Shown piece after piece: positions 24,144-35,259 of a stretch of DNA of 64,000 nt; position 1 is the stretch's first letter; the number at the start of each line of letters is the position of its first letter. Source of the stretch: Isoperla grammatica (Eukaryota; Arthropoda; Insecta; Plecoptera; Perlodidae); assembly GCA_945910005.1 (NCBI GenBank), contig OX246745.1, positions 14,594,274 to 14,658,273 of the forward strand, given 5' to 3'. The position numbers and the translations under genes are program-made. The notes beneath the pieces are model-generated. The model worked only from the letters and a program-made list of their open reading frames with translations, was not told the origin of the DNA and did no database searches.

Positions 24144-24470
24144 GTCACTAATTACTCTTAAACTAATTGTAGGATTATTATAAATATTTACCCACTTGTA
24201 GAGGGATGTCAAATCTATGCATGGTATTAAGTACATTTGACATTAATCTATTAAAAAAACAATGTACCCATTTTTAAACAGATTCTCAGTATTATTTTGC
24301 CGAACATTTTCGATGAAAGTAATTTATTTGCATAATTCAAACGTGAGTATATTATTTTTGAGCAGGCTTATCAGATATGTACTTAATACTATGCGTAGAT
24401 ATGACATTCCTGTGCAAGTAGGTAAATTTTCATAACAACCCTATTATTTGCTTACGAGAAATTAGTTGAC
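24144..24470. mobile_element. long foldback element with imperfect inverted repeats of about 93 bp
   Basis: The arms 24144-24236 and 24377-24470 are reverse complements at roughly three bases in four. Shared blocks in order from the outside are GTCA.CTAATT, TAGG.TT.TTAT, ATTTACC.ACTTG, ATGTCA.ATCTA.GCAT and GTATTAAGTACAT. The loop of about 140 bp is AT-rich and non-coding. Length and structure fit a MITE or foldback element. The termini do not match a superfamily I can name, and no target duplication is evident. Confidence 0.7.
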
Positions 24471-24788
24471 TAAAAACGTCAAAACAACTTCCGAACTCTC
24501 TTAATACGTACGAAACCCACCCAAAAACAGTGTTGGGACGCGTCATTTTTCTAGTAAGTAAATTAATGAAAATATAATATCACAACCAAAATGCATGTTG
24601 AATATATAGTTAGTATATCTAGACTTGTATAAGACTACATTTTACACATCGCATTACCCACACGAACACATAAACTCACTTGTTCACATTTTACCTACCA
24701 GGTTATTATTAAAAGAAATTTTATTTTTACATACTGATTTTATATTATCTCTGTGTCATAATATACTGTCTGTAGTATAGATAATATA

Positions 24789-25049
24789 TTATATCACCCT
24801 TGTCGGGTTCATCCCTGTTGTTGTTAATAATACATAATTATATTTCTTATGAATGATTGAGAGAAAGTCGAAAAGCGATGAAAATATCATAAAATATACA
24901 GAATTCTGTTCTTTTCCAAAGTTTCCTACATCATTTACAAAATTAGGCACATACCAGTCTGAATAGCACCTACATACATATGCAGCATACATTTTTAGTT
25001 GGTAGAATACGAGGCGTCCTAACATACCGACTGTGTTTGATGTTTTCAT
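24789..25049 (-). CDS. hypothetical 86-codon frame, probably chance
   Basis: An ATG-initiated frame sits between the foldback element and the 164-bp array. The peptide is rich in Tyr, Phe and Val, with no clear domain or transmembrane segment pattern. Length and composition are within chance expectation for AT-rich DNA. Confidence 0.12.
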   Translation of the reverse strand: MKTSNTVGMLGRLVFYQLKMYAAYVCRCYSDWYVPNFVNDVGNFGKEQNSVYFMIFSSLFDFLSIIHKKYNYVLLTTTGMNPTRVI

Positions 25050-25254
25050 ATGGGTCGAGTGAAGTTAGCTCTTAAAACTGTATTGCTAAGCGTTGCTGTA
25101 TTGCCAAGCGTTGTCGGCCGCTTCGTATGATAAATGCCCGTGTGTATCGAGCTGGAGAGCAGTTTACCCCTCGTGTGAGCAAACAACGTTCAAGATGAAC
25201 GCAGCAATCTGTTCAAACGTCATGTCTTAATCCACTGGACAGCACACACAACAC

Positions 25255-26240
25255 TAAACACTAACCCGGGCTTTGTAGACACTACAGTTTTGAGTGTTCA
25301 AATTACTACACAGATTTTAACCACTGTTTCTTGTATACGTTATGAGTATATTTCGTGATTTTAGATTTTCGAAGAAGCAAATTTGTATCCTTATAAGAAA
25401 TAATGGCACTTAAAATGTCTAACACTAACCCGGGCTTTGTAGACACTACAGTTTTGAGTGTTCAAATTACTACACAGATTGTAATCACTGTTTCTTGTAT
25501 ACGTTATGAGTATATTTCGTGATTGTAGATTTTCGAAGAAGCAAATTTGTATCCTTATAAGAAATAATGGCACTTAAAATGTCTAACACTAACCCGGGCT
25601 TTGTAGACACTACAGTTTTGAGTGTTCAAATTACTACACAGATTTTAACCACTGTTTCTTGTATACGTTATGAGTATATTTCGTGATTGTAGATTTTCGA
25701 AGAAGCAAATTTGTATCCTTATAAGAAATAATGGCACTTAAAATGTCTAACACTAACCCGGGCTTTGTAGACACTACAGTTTTGAGTGTTCAAATTACTA
25801 CACAGATTTTAACCACTGTTTCTTGTATACGTTATGAGTATATTTCGTGATTGTAGATTTTCGAAGAAGCAAATTTGTATCCTTATAAGAAATAATGGCA
25901 CTTAAAATGTCTAACACTAACCCGGGCTTTGTAGACACTACAGTTTTGAGCGTTCAAATTACTACACAGATTGTAATCACTGTTTCTTGTATACGTTATG
26001 AGTATATTTCGTGATTGTAGATTTTCGAAGAAGCAAATTTGTATCCTTATAAGAAATAATGGCACTTAAAATGTCTAACACTTACCCGGGCTTTGTAGAC
26101 ACTACAGTTTTGAGTGTTCAAATTACTACACAGATTGTAATCACTGTTTCTTGTACACGTTATGAGTATCTTATGATTGTAGATTTTTGCAGTAGCAAAT
26201 TTGTATCCTTATAAGAAATAATGGCACTTAAAATGTCTAC
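25255..26240 (+). repeat. tandem array of six 164-bp units (satellite-like)
   Basis: Six units start (CTAACCCGGG or variant) at 25261, 25425, 25589, 25753, 25917 and 26081. All but the last step exactly 164 bp; the last unit is about 8 bp shorter and more diverged. Copies are nearly identical and fall in two classes at one site: TTTTAACCACTG in units 1, 3 and 4 and TTGTAATCACTG in units 2, 5 and 6. Short minus frames of 60 codons recur per unit and are artefacts. The unit length is close to that of a nucleosome repeat. Confidence 0.97.
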
Positions 26241-28907
26241 TAACAATCTTTTACCGTTCACATTTTCTTCTAAAAATGTGTTAACAAACCCTGGAGTGGT
26301 AAGACTTTATATACACAGTTTCTATGCAAGAATTAAGATAACGCCAGTGCTTATGACAATGTAACGTTAGCGTCTAGATTTGGACGATAATATCACACTT
26401 CCTTTTCTTTATAAAGAACTTCATAACCGTTTGTTATTTTACCCAACCATTGTAAAGAGAGAATTGGGTTTTATAAATTCAGTGGGTATTTCAATCTTAG
26501 TCGATTGTATCTATGGCTGTTGTCAAAGGGTTTTTAAGAACTTGAAGGCGTGTAAATTGCAATCATTCAGATTTCACATTTATAGTAGGCCTAATTAAGG
26601 AAATGGCAAAGTTATAAATATAATATACGAAACATTGCCAATGAAATTGAAGTACATTATGTTTATAAATAAGCATTAAAGACTTCTAAATAATTACATC
26701 TTGCACGTAATAAGGTGGAGCTGATATTTTGAAATGACATTTTTGATGATCACAAAAAGCGGTGAGAATCTTGCTACAAAATGGCGGGGGTCATTAAAGG
26801 GTAATTGCTAATGAGATAGAAGGCTAAATTTACTACCAAGTAATGACACAATAGTGATGTAATCCCAGATCGTTCTACAACATCACTTGAGCGTCCCAAT
26901 TTACATTCATAGGAGATCTGACATGCATATGAATACTGTTGTCTACATTGTGCCAAGTGCATTGCAAGTGTGATGAACGCAATCACTTAAATTGTCCTCC
27001 AACACGTTTATCACTAATCAGAACTCAACTGTCCGTCGACTGGTCTGTAAAGTAACAAAATATGCTTCAGCAAAAACAAAGCATAGCAAGTGTTCGTTGC
27101 TTACCACTTACTGTTACTGCCTTTTTTTATTTATTAGACAAATTATACTTGTAAGAGAAAACGAAAAATGTTTATAGACAATTTTAATTCGCGTACGTAT
27201 TTTTAATTTATTTAAAGTCTATATAATAGATCTTTTTCAAAATAGATCTAGTACCCTTAGATATAGCTAATAACGACCCTCTAGATCGTCAATGACAACA
27301 ATTTACAACAGTGAAAAAAGCACCTTAACATAACTATCAAGGACCTTAAGATAGAACTAACCACCATCATCAAATCTGAAAATCATCTATTCAGCTATAA
27401 ATCTTATTTAAAAACGAAAAAAATAAACACAACTAATCAATGTACAAGGAAAACAATCATTTAAAAACTGACGGGTTGTCATGTTGGACATATTTGAGGC
27501 ATAGAGGAATACTGAAGAACATGGAAGAACAGAATAATAGAGACATTCAAAGATTGTTATTCTAGATAGTCAAGGATAATCATGTAATGGATATGTGGAA
27601 TACTGGCAGGTAAGAAGAAATAATGGAGACATGTTGCAAGTCAATCTCAGGATTAAAAAAAAAAAATCAACATTATTCCTCTGCGCAATAACTTTATTTC
27701 GCCATGCCTGTGTACTCGCTTAAACGCTTTGTCCCAAGTCGTAATAGGTATTTCATGAGACGTATTCTACACAATGGTGTAGTAAAGATATGCGAGTACT
27801 CTGTGCATTAGTTACTTAAACTGGCACACTAGCGTGCACTTTGTACCCGGTCACGTGATAGGCCACTTTGAATTATGTTGCAAACGGACGATAACCGTTA
27901 CTTAGAAAATATTGTCACTGGTTGGCGATGTAAATTTTCTCGTCGTTGGAGTAGGTTATATTCGCGTTCGAATACAATACCACTGAATGTATATGCGACA
28001 ACAAAACAAGCAGTTAATGCAGTCTTATCAATGTTGTTATTGAAAACAGTTGAATAAACGCGCGTTTTTATTGTAATTTCTATCTAGTTATTCAATGACA
28101 TAATAAATATACGATTTTTATAAAAGCAACATGATAAAATCAGTTTTAATATCTTTGCTTGACTGATTTTATTTGAGCTTATGTTAAGCCGAGGCACACC
28201 TCTGGTAACCTTCATTGTATTGAAGACCATTTTTGTCTATCTGAAAATTAAATATAAATCATCCAAATGGTCAAGTGTAAAGGAAATATCCTATATGTGG
28301 TGACTAAGTGTGGTACATACACATACAACACCAGGTAGCCTACATGTTCGTAATGTAGATTTTAGAGTTACATATAGTAAATCCCACATGTACAATCAGT
28401 TAACATTGCTGTGTTTAGATTTCCAGAAATTTTGTTCATACTGTTAATTGTTTTATTTAAACTGGTAAATAATATCAACAATGATAAAATTTGCAATATG
28501 AAACTAGTTTCATAATGATAACGAAATTCCAATTTATTTGTGCGCAGGGATGTTCTTTTATGTATAGAAAGTGGTTCGATAATCCACATTATTGTCTTGG
28601 TTGTAATTTCGGTTACAGCATTCTACCTACTTAACGTTTTAACTGATTATGTGTCTCAGTGTTGATGTTGACTGACTATCAACCACATTGTTTGCATAAC
28701 AAGAGACCGGAGCTAATCAATATCAATTATCCTAGTGTCAACAGAGAACACGGAGAATCTGCGAGGCAATGTCACACGTTGGCGTTAAACAACCCTACAC
28801 TGATAACAACACAATTGAGACGTTTTGATAACAGTCTATACTAATCCATACAGTAGCAAATTTCCAGAGCAATTTTCTTTTTGCAAACACATGCCCTCGA
28901 AAGGTCA
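26241..28907. other. AT-rich spacer with a few small open frames
   Basis: No gene or repeat could be supported. Small ATG frames occur at 27703-27810 (35 codons, start context GCCATGC), 27875-28057 (60 codons, just after CACGTG at about 27852) and 28659-28844 (61 codons, after TGTGTCTCAG). Each reads like plausible protein but is within chance length. Confidence 0.4.
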
Positions 28908-29200
28908 TATGCCTATGACCGATAGAGGTAGCTCAGCGGTAAGACGCGAGACTCTAATTCGGGAGGTCGCCGGTTCGATTCCGGCCACCGGCAGTCCTGA
29001 CTGAAGTTTTCCGAAGTTTTCCTCAGTCGTAAAGGCGAATGCTGGGATTGAGTCGTACTATCAGCCCTTGGACATTCCTTCTCAACTATCGAAACCCCCT
29101 ATTAACCTAGTTAGTCATCTGAAGAGGGGCAGATCAGATAAATCTGGTGTGCCCCTATCAGGTATTTCTACGAAAAATTATAATAATTATTATGCCTATG
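28908..29200 (+). mobile_element. SINE family B, intact copy with 10-bp target duplication
   Basis: The element is flanked by TATGCCTATG at 28908-28917 and 29191-29200. It begins with a tRNA-like head: box A TAGCTCAGCGG, box B GGTTCGATTCC, and CCGGCCACCGGCA ending the head. The body includes CCTCAGTCGTAAAGGCGAAT and GGGATTGAGT. The 3' domain, near GAAGAGGGGCAGATCAGATA, can form a stem between GGGGCA (29126-29131) and TGCCCC (29150-29155). The tail is AT-rich (TACGAAAAATTATAATAATT). Total length is about 273 bp. This is the best reference copy of the family here; mobilisation would rely on a partner LINE. It is not a functional tRNA gene. Confidence 0.88.
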
Positions 29201-29397
29201 GGCTGTGGATGTAGTCGAAGAGGCGATAAAGTAGTACTACTACAACTTAAGGTAGTTTTTACAATGGTAAAGAACGTATGTCAACTCAATCACCGCTACA
29301 CCGCGCTAGTGTCACCGTGCGCAAGTTGTTTAATGAGAGTTTCGCTACTGGATTAGTATATACTGTGTTTTGATGACTTGATGTGTTTTATATCTAG

Positions 29398-29676
29398 TAT
29401 CTAGTAAAACAGATAGATGTAACTCAGCGGTAAGACGCGAGACTAATTCGGATGGTCGCCGATTTGATTCTGGTCACCGGCAATTTCCTGACTGAAAGAC
29501 TTGCTCTGAGGGGTTTCCTCAGTCGTAAAGGTGAATTCTGGGATTGAGTGCTACTAATAGCTCTCAAACATTCCTTCCCAACTATCCAAACAACCTAACA
29601 TACCAAGTTAGGTATCTGATGAAGAGAGACACATCAGGCAAATCTGGTGTCATACGAAACATTATTATTATCTAGT
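29398..29676 (+). mobile_element. SINE family B, diverged copy with 8-bp target duplication
   Basis: TATCTAGT flanks the element at 29398-29405 and 29669-29676. The tRNA-like head is more decayed (box B GATTTGATTCTG) and a body segment contains TCCTCAGTCGTAAAGGTGAA. The 3' region has ATCTGATGAAGAGAGACACA and ends in CATTATTATT. It lies about 200 bp from the intact copy in the same orientation, so a local duplication is possible, but the different flanking duplications argue for independent insertions. Confidence 0.82.
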
Positions 29677-32190
29677 GAATTCTCACCATTTTTGTGTGAG
29701 CATGGTAGTTACATTATATTTTGTGCTTGTGAACTGTTTTCCCCTTCTTTGATACAAGTTTGAAAGATATATAGAAGCAATAAAATAGCCGTACTTAAAA
29801 AATGCCAATAAACCGTTTCTCCTTTAGCTGCTATACATGTGTTTTAATGGGGTTTTAAATCGTTATCGATAACAGTTTACGAAACCCCCTTGGTACGAGA
29901 TAGCCGATATATTTACCCCAAACAATTGTGCTTGCTGCATCGCACAGCCAAAATGTGATAAGGAAATTTATTTAAAACAGAAAACACATTTAGGAGATTA
30001 TTTTGTGTATATAGTTTTGTTAAATATTCTGTTTATTTTGAGACGGCTTGTAAATGCGGCCCATAAATTCCACAAATTTGACACTTATGTTAAACTGTGT
30101 TTATCTTTTTAAGAAAACAAGTTAATAACATGGGAAAACTCAAAATATTGAATATTCTAATAACAATTGGTGAGCTGTCCTCTAGGCCATTCTCTGAATA
30201 TTTGTCTTATCTTTAAGCCAGAACTTGTCCAATTGTCAGGTCGGGTAGGATTACTGTAGCACGGCATGTCACGGCACGCATAGGTCAACTTACGTCGAGG
30301 ATCTAGAGACAACTAAGAAAATGCAGTGGTCAATCGCTAAGCACAGATATGTTTTCAAGGCAAATACATAAATAATACATATCATACACCTATTTCCAAA
30401 ACAAATCGGGTCAGAGGGTGGTTAGCCACCAATTTCTTGAGCATAGAATTTCCTAACTCGACTTGCCAGGCTTGTCATGTCTCTTCTTCCAATTCTTTTT
30501 CTTCTCCTTCTTTCCTACTTCTTCCAACTTATTTACTCCATTTCCCTCGATAAGGAAATGAAAATTGTGTTTAATACAGAGATTACGTGTAACTACTTTT
30601 ATCGCTTCAAGTAAATAAAGCATGGCATTATTTATTTTTGCTTTTATAAATATATTTAAAACATAAGTGAGTAAATGTTAGAAAATATCAGTATAAAATA
30701 TTAACGTGCTTGTTTTACAAATGTTTGTAAAGTTGCCTTTGTAAACGATTTGAACTTCCCGATCGTTAGATTTTGTAAGAGTTGCTGAAAAAGACGTAGC
30801 AAGACCAAATACAAAAATAATATTAGTGTAAACAAACACTGTTTTAGTCATATGTATGTGTTTACTCCAACTGCAACTATAGCTTACTGTATATTATTAA
30901 TATTACATGATTGTTAATATTTTCATTAGCGTCAATTCCTTACTTTAAATAAATGTTTTGTAAAAAAATTCTTCGTCGGGTATTTCATAGTAATATACTG
31001 TACTATACTGTACTACTGTGAATTTTTGGAGGTAGCAGCGTACGAAAGCGTGAACTTTAATGAATCACGTAAAATCTCAGCCTTACTTAACTTAATTAAA
31101 CCTGCGTAATATTAGTGGCAGAATTCCCGTTCTCCCTCCAGAAGACCATAAGATCCGGCTTTAGTTACGTAAATAGTACTTCATTTTAACGTGTATTTCA
31201 GCGAATGTACAATAGACTCCAGGAAATCGTATTAAGTAGTGTATCCATTTACACCAGTCATTAATCATGGGGTTAACGTGTTGCGTGTGTACGCATAATT
31301 TAATGCTTCCCGCAATTTGATAATTTATTAACGTATCTCACTTTGCTAATAAAATATAACTGTACGCACTTATAATTTTATATACCTCTAACTGCAGCAC
31401 GAATGTTTGAAGGAAGTTAGATTCGTAATTCCACTTATATCTTCACACGAAATTGCTTTAGAGACAAAGGATTAGTGTTGCGTTACGTCCTGAGCGATTT
31501 ATATCCTCGAAGCCGTACAATCGTTTATTGCTTTTATGTAAATTAAGTGTTTAGATGCTACTTTTAATTATTGGATGGGTGGATCTAAGTGAAATCGATT
31601 TCGTCAAGTTGGGTTTTGATTATTTCTTTCTACCCCAACTAGTCAACGGTTCAAACTTAATTGGAAAATATATCTTGAGGAAATTGGGTAAAGAGAGATT
31701 TTAAGCTTAATTGTTATAATTACAATATTCAATTACTCACTGCCCACAACTCAACAAAACTTACTGCCTAGTAGGTTTTTTTTTATAGGTAAATTTAAAA
31801 AGTGTTCACTATCTACACGGCAAAAGCTAGAATAGCTACTTTCTACCGATCATACATGACGAATGTGTTGTTTTTGTATCTCAAGTTATGTTAAAATGTA
31901 AACATTTGTTCACAGTGTATTTTTATCTATAAAAAAACAGTTACAATGATTTCGCATTTAAGACTTTCAAATCTAGGTGATATTGATAGCATACAGTTAT
32001 AAGATAACACAATTTCGAGTACAAACCACTCCTCGTGAGCAACGCGGCAAAACAGCCCGAGTGCCTTTTAATTTCATATCAGTAAAACATAATGTTTGTG
32101 CAATAAATGCGCTGATGTTTCGACAGTGTCATTGATGTTGAAGTGATAACCGCTTATTTCCAACACTCTGTAGCTCTTAACGGTGATTAA
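29677..32190. other. AT-rich spacer, nothing recognised
   Basis: No coding, repeat or RNA signal was found. A short ACTGTACTAT-type repeat near 31000 is the only local structure seen. Confidence 0.5.
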
Positions 32191-32201
32191 CACACGTGAA
32201 A

Positions 32202-32375
32202 ATGGCAGCATTTCCATGTGATTGCTCTATCAGTGTTCCGAGGCTTTGCAACACCGGATGGAACGCCCTCGTATGTGTGCAGATAGAGTCGTTGAAGTGC
32301 GCAGGGCTCGCAGCTGCCTCGCTGATAGAGCGCCGGCCTGGAAAACTGGACGTTGATGAATTATTCCGAGCTTGA
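32202..32375 (+). CDS. GC-rich 57-codon ORF, unknown product
   Basis: A complete small frame starts at ATG in context GAAAATGG (purine at -3 and G at +4) and ends at TGA. It stands out as a GC-rich island in AT-rich DNA. The peptide starts MAAFPCDCSISVPRLCN and ends ERRPGKLDVDELFRA, with five Cys residues in the first half. CACGTG (an E-box) lies just upstream at about 32193. No signal peptide or family is recognised. It could be a first or single exon, or a remnant of a larger gene. Confidence 0.32.
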   Translation: MAAFPCDCSISVPRLCNTGWNALVCVQIESLKCAGLAAASLIERRPGKLDVDELFRA

Positions 32376-32897
32376 TTACATTTAAGACAAGTTAGTTGAT
32401 TATTTTTGAAGTATAACCAGAATGAATAATATTTTCTACTTTAACCTTTATTTGATAATATCCCTGTTTCAACCAGTTGAGAAAAAATCTGGGGAATATT
32501 AATTTCGCGAAATTACGAGGCAGTATAGTATTTGAAACCCTCACTTGTATGAGTGAAGTTCTTAGCAGAGGAAATTAAAATAAGTATCAAGCTTTAAATT
32601 AGTAATTATTTATTCTATACAGTGATTATATTGTGAAACACGAATTGACACTTCTTTACTTTTACTTTACAAGTTAAAAATATTATGTAGTTCATTATTT
32701 GATGTAGTTTTAATTCGAACAAAATATACAGAGCTGCATTGATTTTATTTCGTATATATAACTATTACAATTTACAGGTAATACATATTTTGATTGTTCT
32801 AATATTGCATCAAATATCTGAATGCACATTTTACTTTAAAGTAACCGTAAAGTTGAAGTGAACGGGAATACTTCTTCATTCGTCAAATAGACTGTGA

Positions 32898-33227
32898 ATG
32901 ATCTTATTTTCCCACTACATTCAACGCGGTGGTTTCTTCTCTAGCGCCAGAGATAGTTATCACGAGTACAGATTTATTCCGATGATGACTTGTTGTGTTT
33001 TATTTTTGTTCGAGGCACATGCACAACATTTAGAAAATAATGGCTTCTTGACGACACCTAAAAACACTTCAAATATCGGTGGGGGCAGCGATTTTGTTTT
33101 ATCCCGCACGTTTTATCTCTATAATGTCAGTCGTTTAACTCTCTCATATTATCCTTGTTGGAACCTGTGCAATAGATTTCCGATAATGGAAATGTTAGTC
33201 AAGAAGAGGTTTGCAGTATCAGTGTAG
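32898..33227 (+). CDS. hypothetical 109-codon frame
   Basis: An ATG-to-stop frame with no recognised motif. Its hydrophobic patch (CCVLFLFEA) and glycine stretch (IGGGSDF) do not add up to a known fold. Several frames of this length are expected by chance in this window, and GC is not raised throughout. Confidence 0.15.
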   Translation: MILFSHYIQRGGFFSSARDSYHEYRFIPMMTCCVLFLFEAHAQHLENNGFLTTPKNTSNIGGGSDFVLSRTFYLYNVSRLTLSYYPCWNLCNRFPIMEMLVKKRFAVSV

Positions 33228-33684
33228 TGAGTTTGCCTGATACGCGCACTTGTGATGCAACAAAATAAGAACACAGACTTCACTATCTAACTTAACCAAT
33301 AATTTAAACTTTTGGTGAAACGTTACACAACACAAAAGCGTATCTATTTATATAATATGTATATCGTTTTCAGTTTTAACATGACGACAAATTCAGTATT
33401 ATTACTTAAATTAATGATAATTATTCCACATTTCAATGTCCATGTTAAATTTGTAGTTTGTATCTAAGTTGTTAATTCAGCCAACATTTGTATACGTCAT
33501 GTTCTTTTTGTTACTATCATCATCATCATCATCGTCTAATGATAATGATCAGCACATATTTTTAACAGATAAATTGGTCATCACAAAGAAAAAACAGTAA
33601 GAGAACTCAAACTGTATAATATTCAAAGATAGCGGAAAATGAATTTTGACGCAACAGTGGCGTAACGGCTGAGTGATAATGAGG

Positions 33685-33819
33685 TTAGAAGACCTGAGCA
33701 CCAGAGGAGTGGATAAGTTCAGCGAAAGACGCTTGCACAGTAACACATCTCTCCACAGTTTGTACGATAGAGGGATATCGATCATTTGAACATTCACATG
33801 GAAATCTAGGTTCTGACAT
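33685..33819 (-). CDS. small ORF or exon candidate, unknown product
   Basis: A 44-residue frame starts at an ATG on minus and ends at TAA. The peptide begins MSEPRFPCECSNDRYPS and ends ELIHSSGAQVF. A donor-like CTCAG|GTCTTC overlaps the last codons. Composition reads like protein and GC is raised, but the plus-strand sequence also has weak tRNA-like features near 33660-33720, so a SINE origin is an alternative. Confidence 0.22.
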   Translation of the reverse strand: MSEPRFPCECSNDRYPSIVQTVERCVTVQASFAELIHSSGAQVF

Positions 33820-33826
33820 TATGTCC

Positions 33827-33890
33827 CTGGCGCCACGCCACACCACACCACGCCACACCATGCCACACCACGCCACGCTACGCCACACTA
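33827..33890 (+). repeat. (CCACR)n pentamer microsatellite
   Basis: An imperfect array of CCACA and CCACG units (CGCCACACCACACCACGCCA and on). The Trp/Val/Arg reading on minus is an artefact. Confidence 0.88.
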
Positions 33891-34347
33891 GTGGCATCTT
33901 GTCTGAAGAAAGCGATCAAATATAATAACGTGTAAGTTTATATATATTTCAAAGTGTTATTCCGAACGTTAAATTTGAAATCTCAGCCATTTTGTTTATA
34001 GAAAACAATATTTTTAAGAAACTACTTTGTTGTCTTTTTCTAAAGCATAGTTTACCATCCTTAAAAGCAGATTCATCTTTATACAACTCAAATAGTTTAC
34101 TTTTAGCTAATTGTTAGCAAAATTGTGATCACATTAGTATTTTTGAAAGCTATAACGAAAAAAAGGATTTGTTAAGAACACATTTACATAGAAATTGTAT
34201 ATCACCTAAATTATTATTCGTTAATGCTATGTTGAATATGTAAACAAAAATGCATGTTTAAATTGTCTCCTTTAGTTAAAATATTTTTTTCAAGGTTTTG
34301 TAAAACTAATATTTAGAAAGAATGAATATTCTACGACCATAACACAA

Positions 34348-34599
34348 ATGGATGTTTTAAAACATCTTCCGGAATTTGAATCGACTTATAAAAACCCACT
34401 TACAAAAGGAGCATATCATTACTTCTCACTACAACACCCCTCCTTCCCCCCACCCCTTCCCCTGCCCGCAATACCCCTTCTACTGCTCGCATTGAGCACT
34501 AATAAGACATTCTCATTTCTCACAGATTACTATGACAATAAGAGCCCCAGATTATTTTCTCCAACAGAAAGCAATTCCTATAAGGAATACGAATGTTAA
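34348..34599 (+). CDS. 83-codon ORF with nearby A-rich tract
   Basis: The frame starts at ATG in context ACAAATGG and ends at TAA. It is followed within about 15 bp by AAATAAA and a run of A (to about 34628). The peptide is polar at both ends (MDVLKHLPEFESTYKN and TESNSYKEYEC) with a Pro/Leu-rich centre (PPPLPLPAIPLLLLAL). The stop, AATAAA-like signal and A run together could mean a short gene end or a retrocopied transcript. No target duplication or family was found. Confidence 0.28.
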   Translation: MDVLKHLPEFESTYKNPLTKGAYHYFSLQHPSFPPPLPLPAIPLLLLALSTNKTFSFLTDYYDNKSPRLFSPTESNSYKEYEC

Positions 34600-35062
34600 G
34601 AAGTTATTTTTAAATAAAAAAAAAAAAAGAAACTAGGAGTTGCCTAGTGTGCTGCATTGCTGCTGGCATTTTGCCATTGCACGAATTCTCTTTGGACAGT
34701 ATTGCTTCCTACGGAGGCGAGCAGGCTTTATAGCTACCACACGCATTTTGCCCACAACATGAATGGTTCAATATATTAGCAAGTAGCCGAAGTGATTGCT
34801 TTGAAATACACACGCTGTCTTTTATTTCACAATGCAGACATTCTCGATTAGATACTTTAGTAGGCTAACACTATCTAACTTAAATTAATTTCATGTTAGC
34901 AAAATCCGTCGGTGAATCCATTTAAATAGTAGCAGTAAATTCATTTGAGTGACCACCATTTTTTTTACACTAGAGTAGAGAAGAATATTTTTATCGTTGT
35001 TCCCCTGTTATTGTTATATTCATATTCAACCATAAATCAATAAGTAGTCCTCAATTGTTTGC

Positions 35063-35248
35063 CTATGCGGAAGAATCGACTTGAAAACCATATAATACGA
35101 ACTTGCTCTTTTCTTCTCGAAATTCCGAAATGTAATACTCTATTGTTGTTTTCAAGCAACGTGAAATCTGTACAACCGTATAAAACCTTCTTCCGGTAGC
35201 TGGACCTAGCTCCCGCTTCATTGCTTCTTGTACACGCTGTTGAATCCA
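35063..35248 (-). CDS. candidate terminal exon, unknown protein
   Basis: On minus, CACTGAAATCCAG (AG at 35250-35249) can act as a splice acceptor, and the next frame runs 61 codons to a TAG at 35063-35065. The peptide begins WIQQRVQEAMKRELGPATG, continues with RRFYTVVQISRCLKTTIEYY and ends FVLYGFQVDSSA. It mixes amphipathic charge and hydrophobic spacing like a folded domain, and GC is raised. A different minus frame over the same bases is also open but reads less like protein. No family is recognised. Confidence 0.42.
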   Translation of the reverse strand, partial: WIQQRVQEAMKRELGPATGRRFYTVVQISRCLKTTIEYYISEFREEKSKFVLYGFQVDSSA

Positions 35249-35259
35249 CTGGATTTCAG

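Noticed and set aside
25391..26065. Repeated 60-codon minus frames
   Set aside because: One per 164-bp unit, created by the tandem array.
28918..28990. Functional tRNA gene
   Set aside because: Boxes A and B are present but the cloverleaf is imperfect and a SINE body, tail and target duplication follow.
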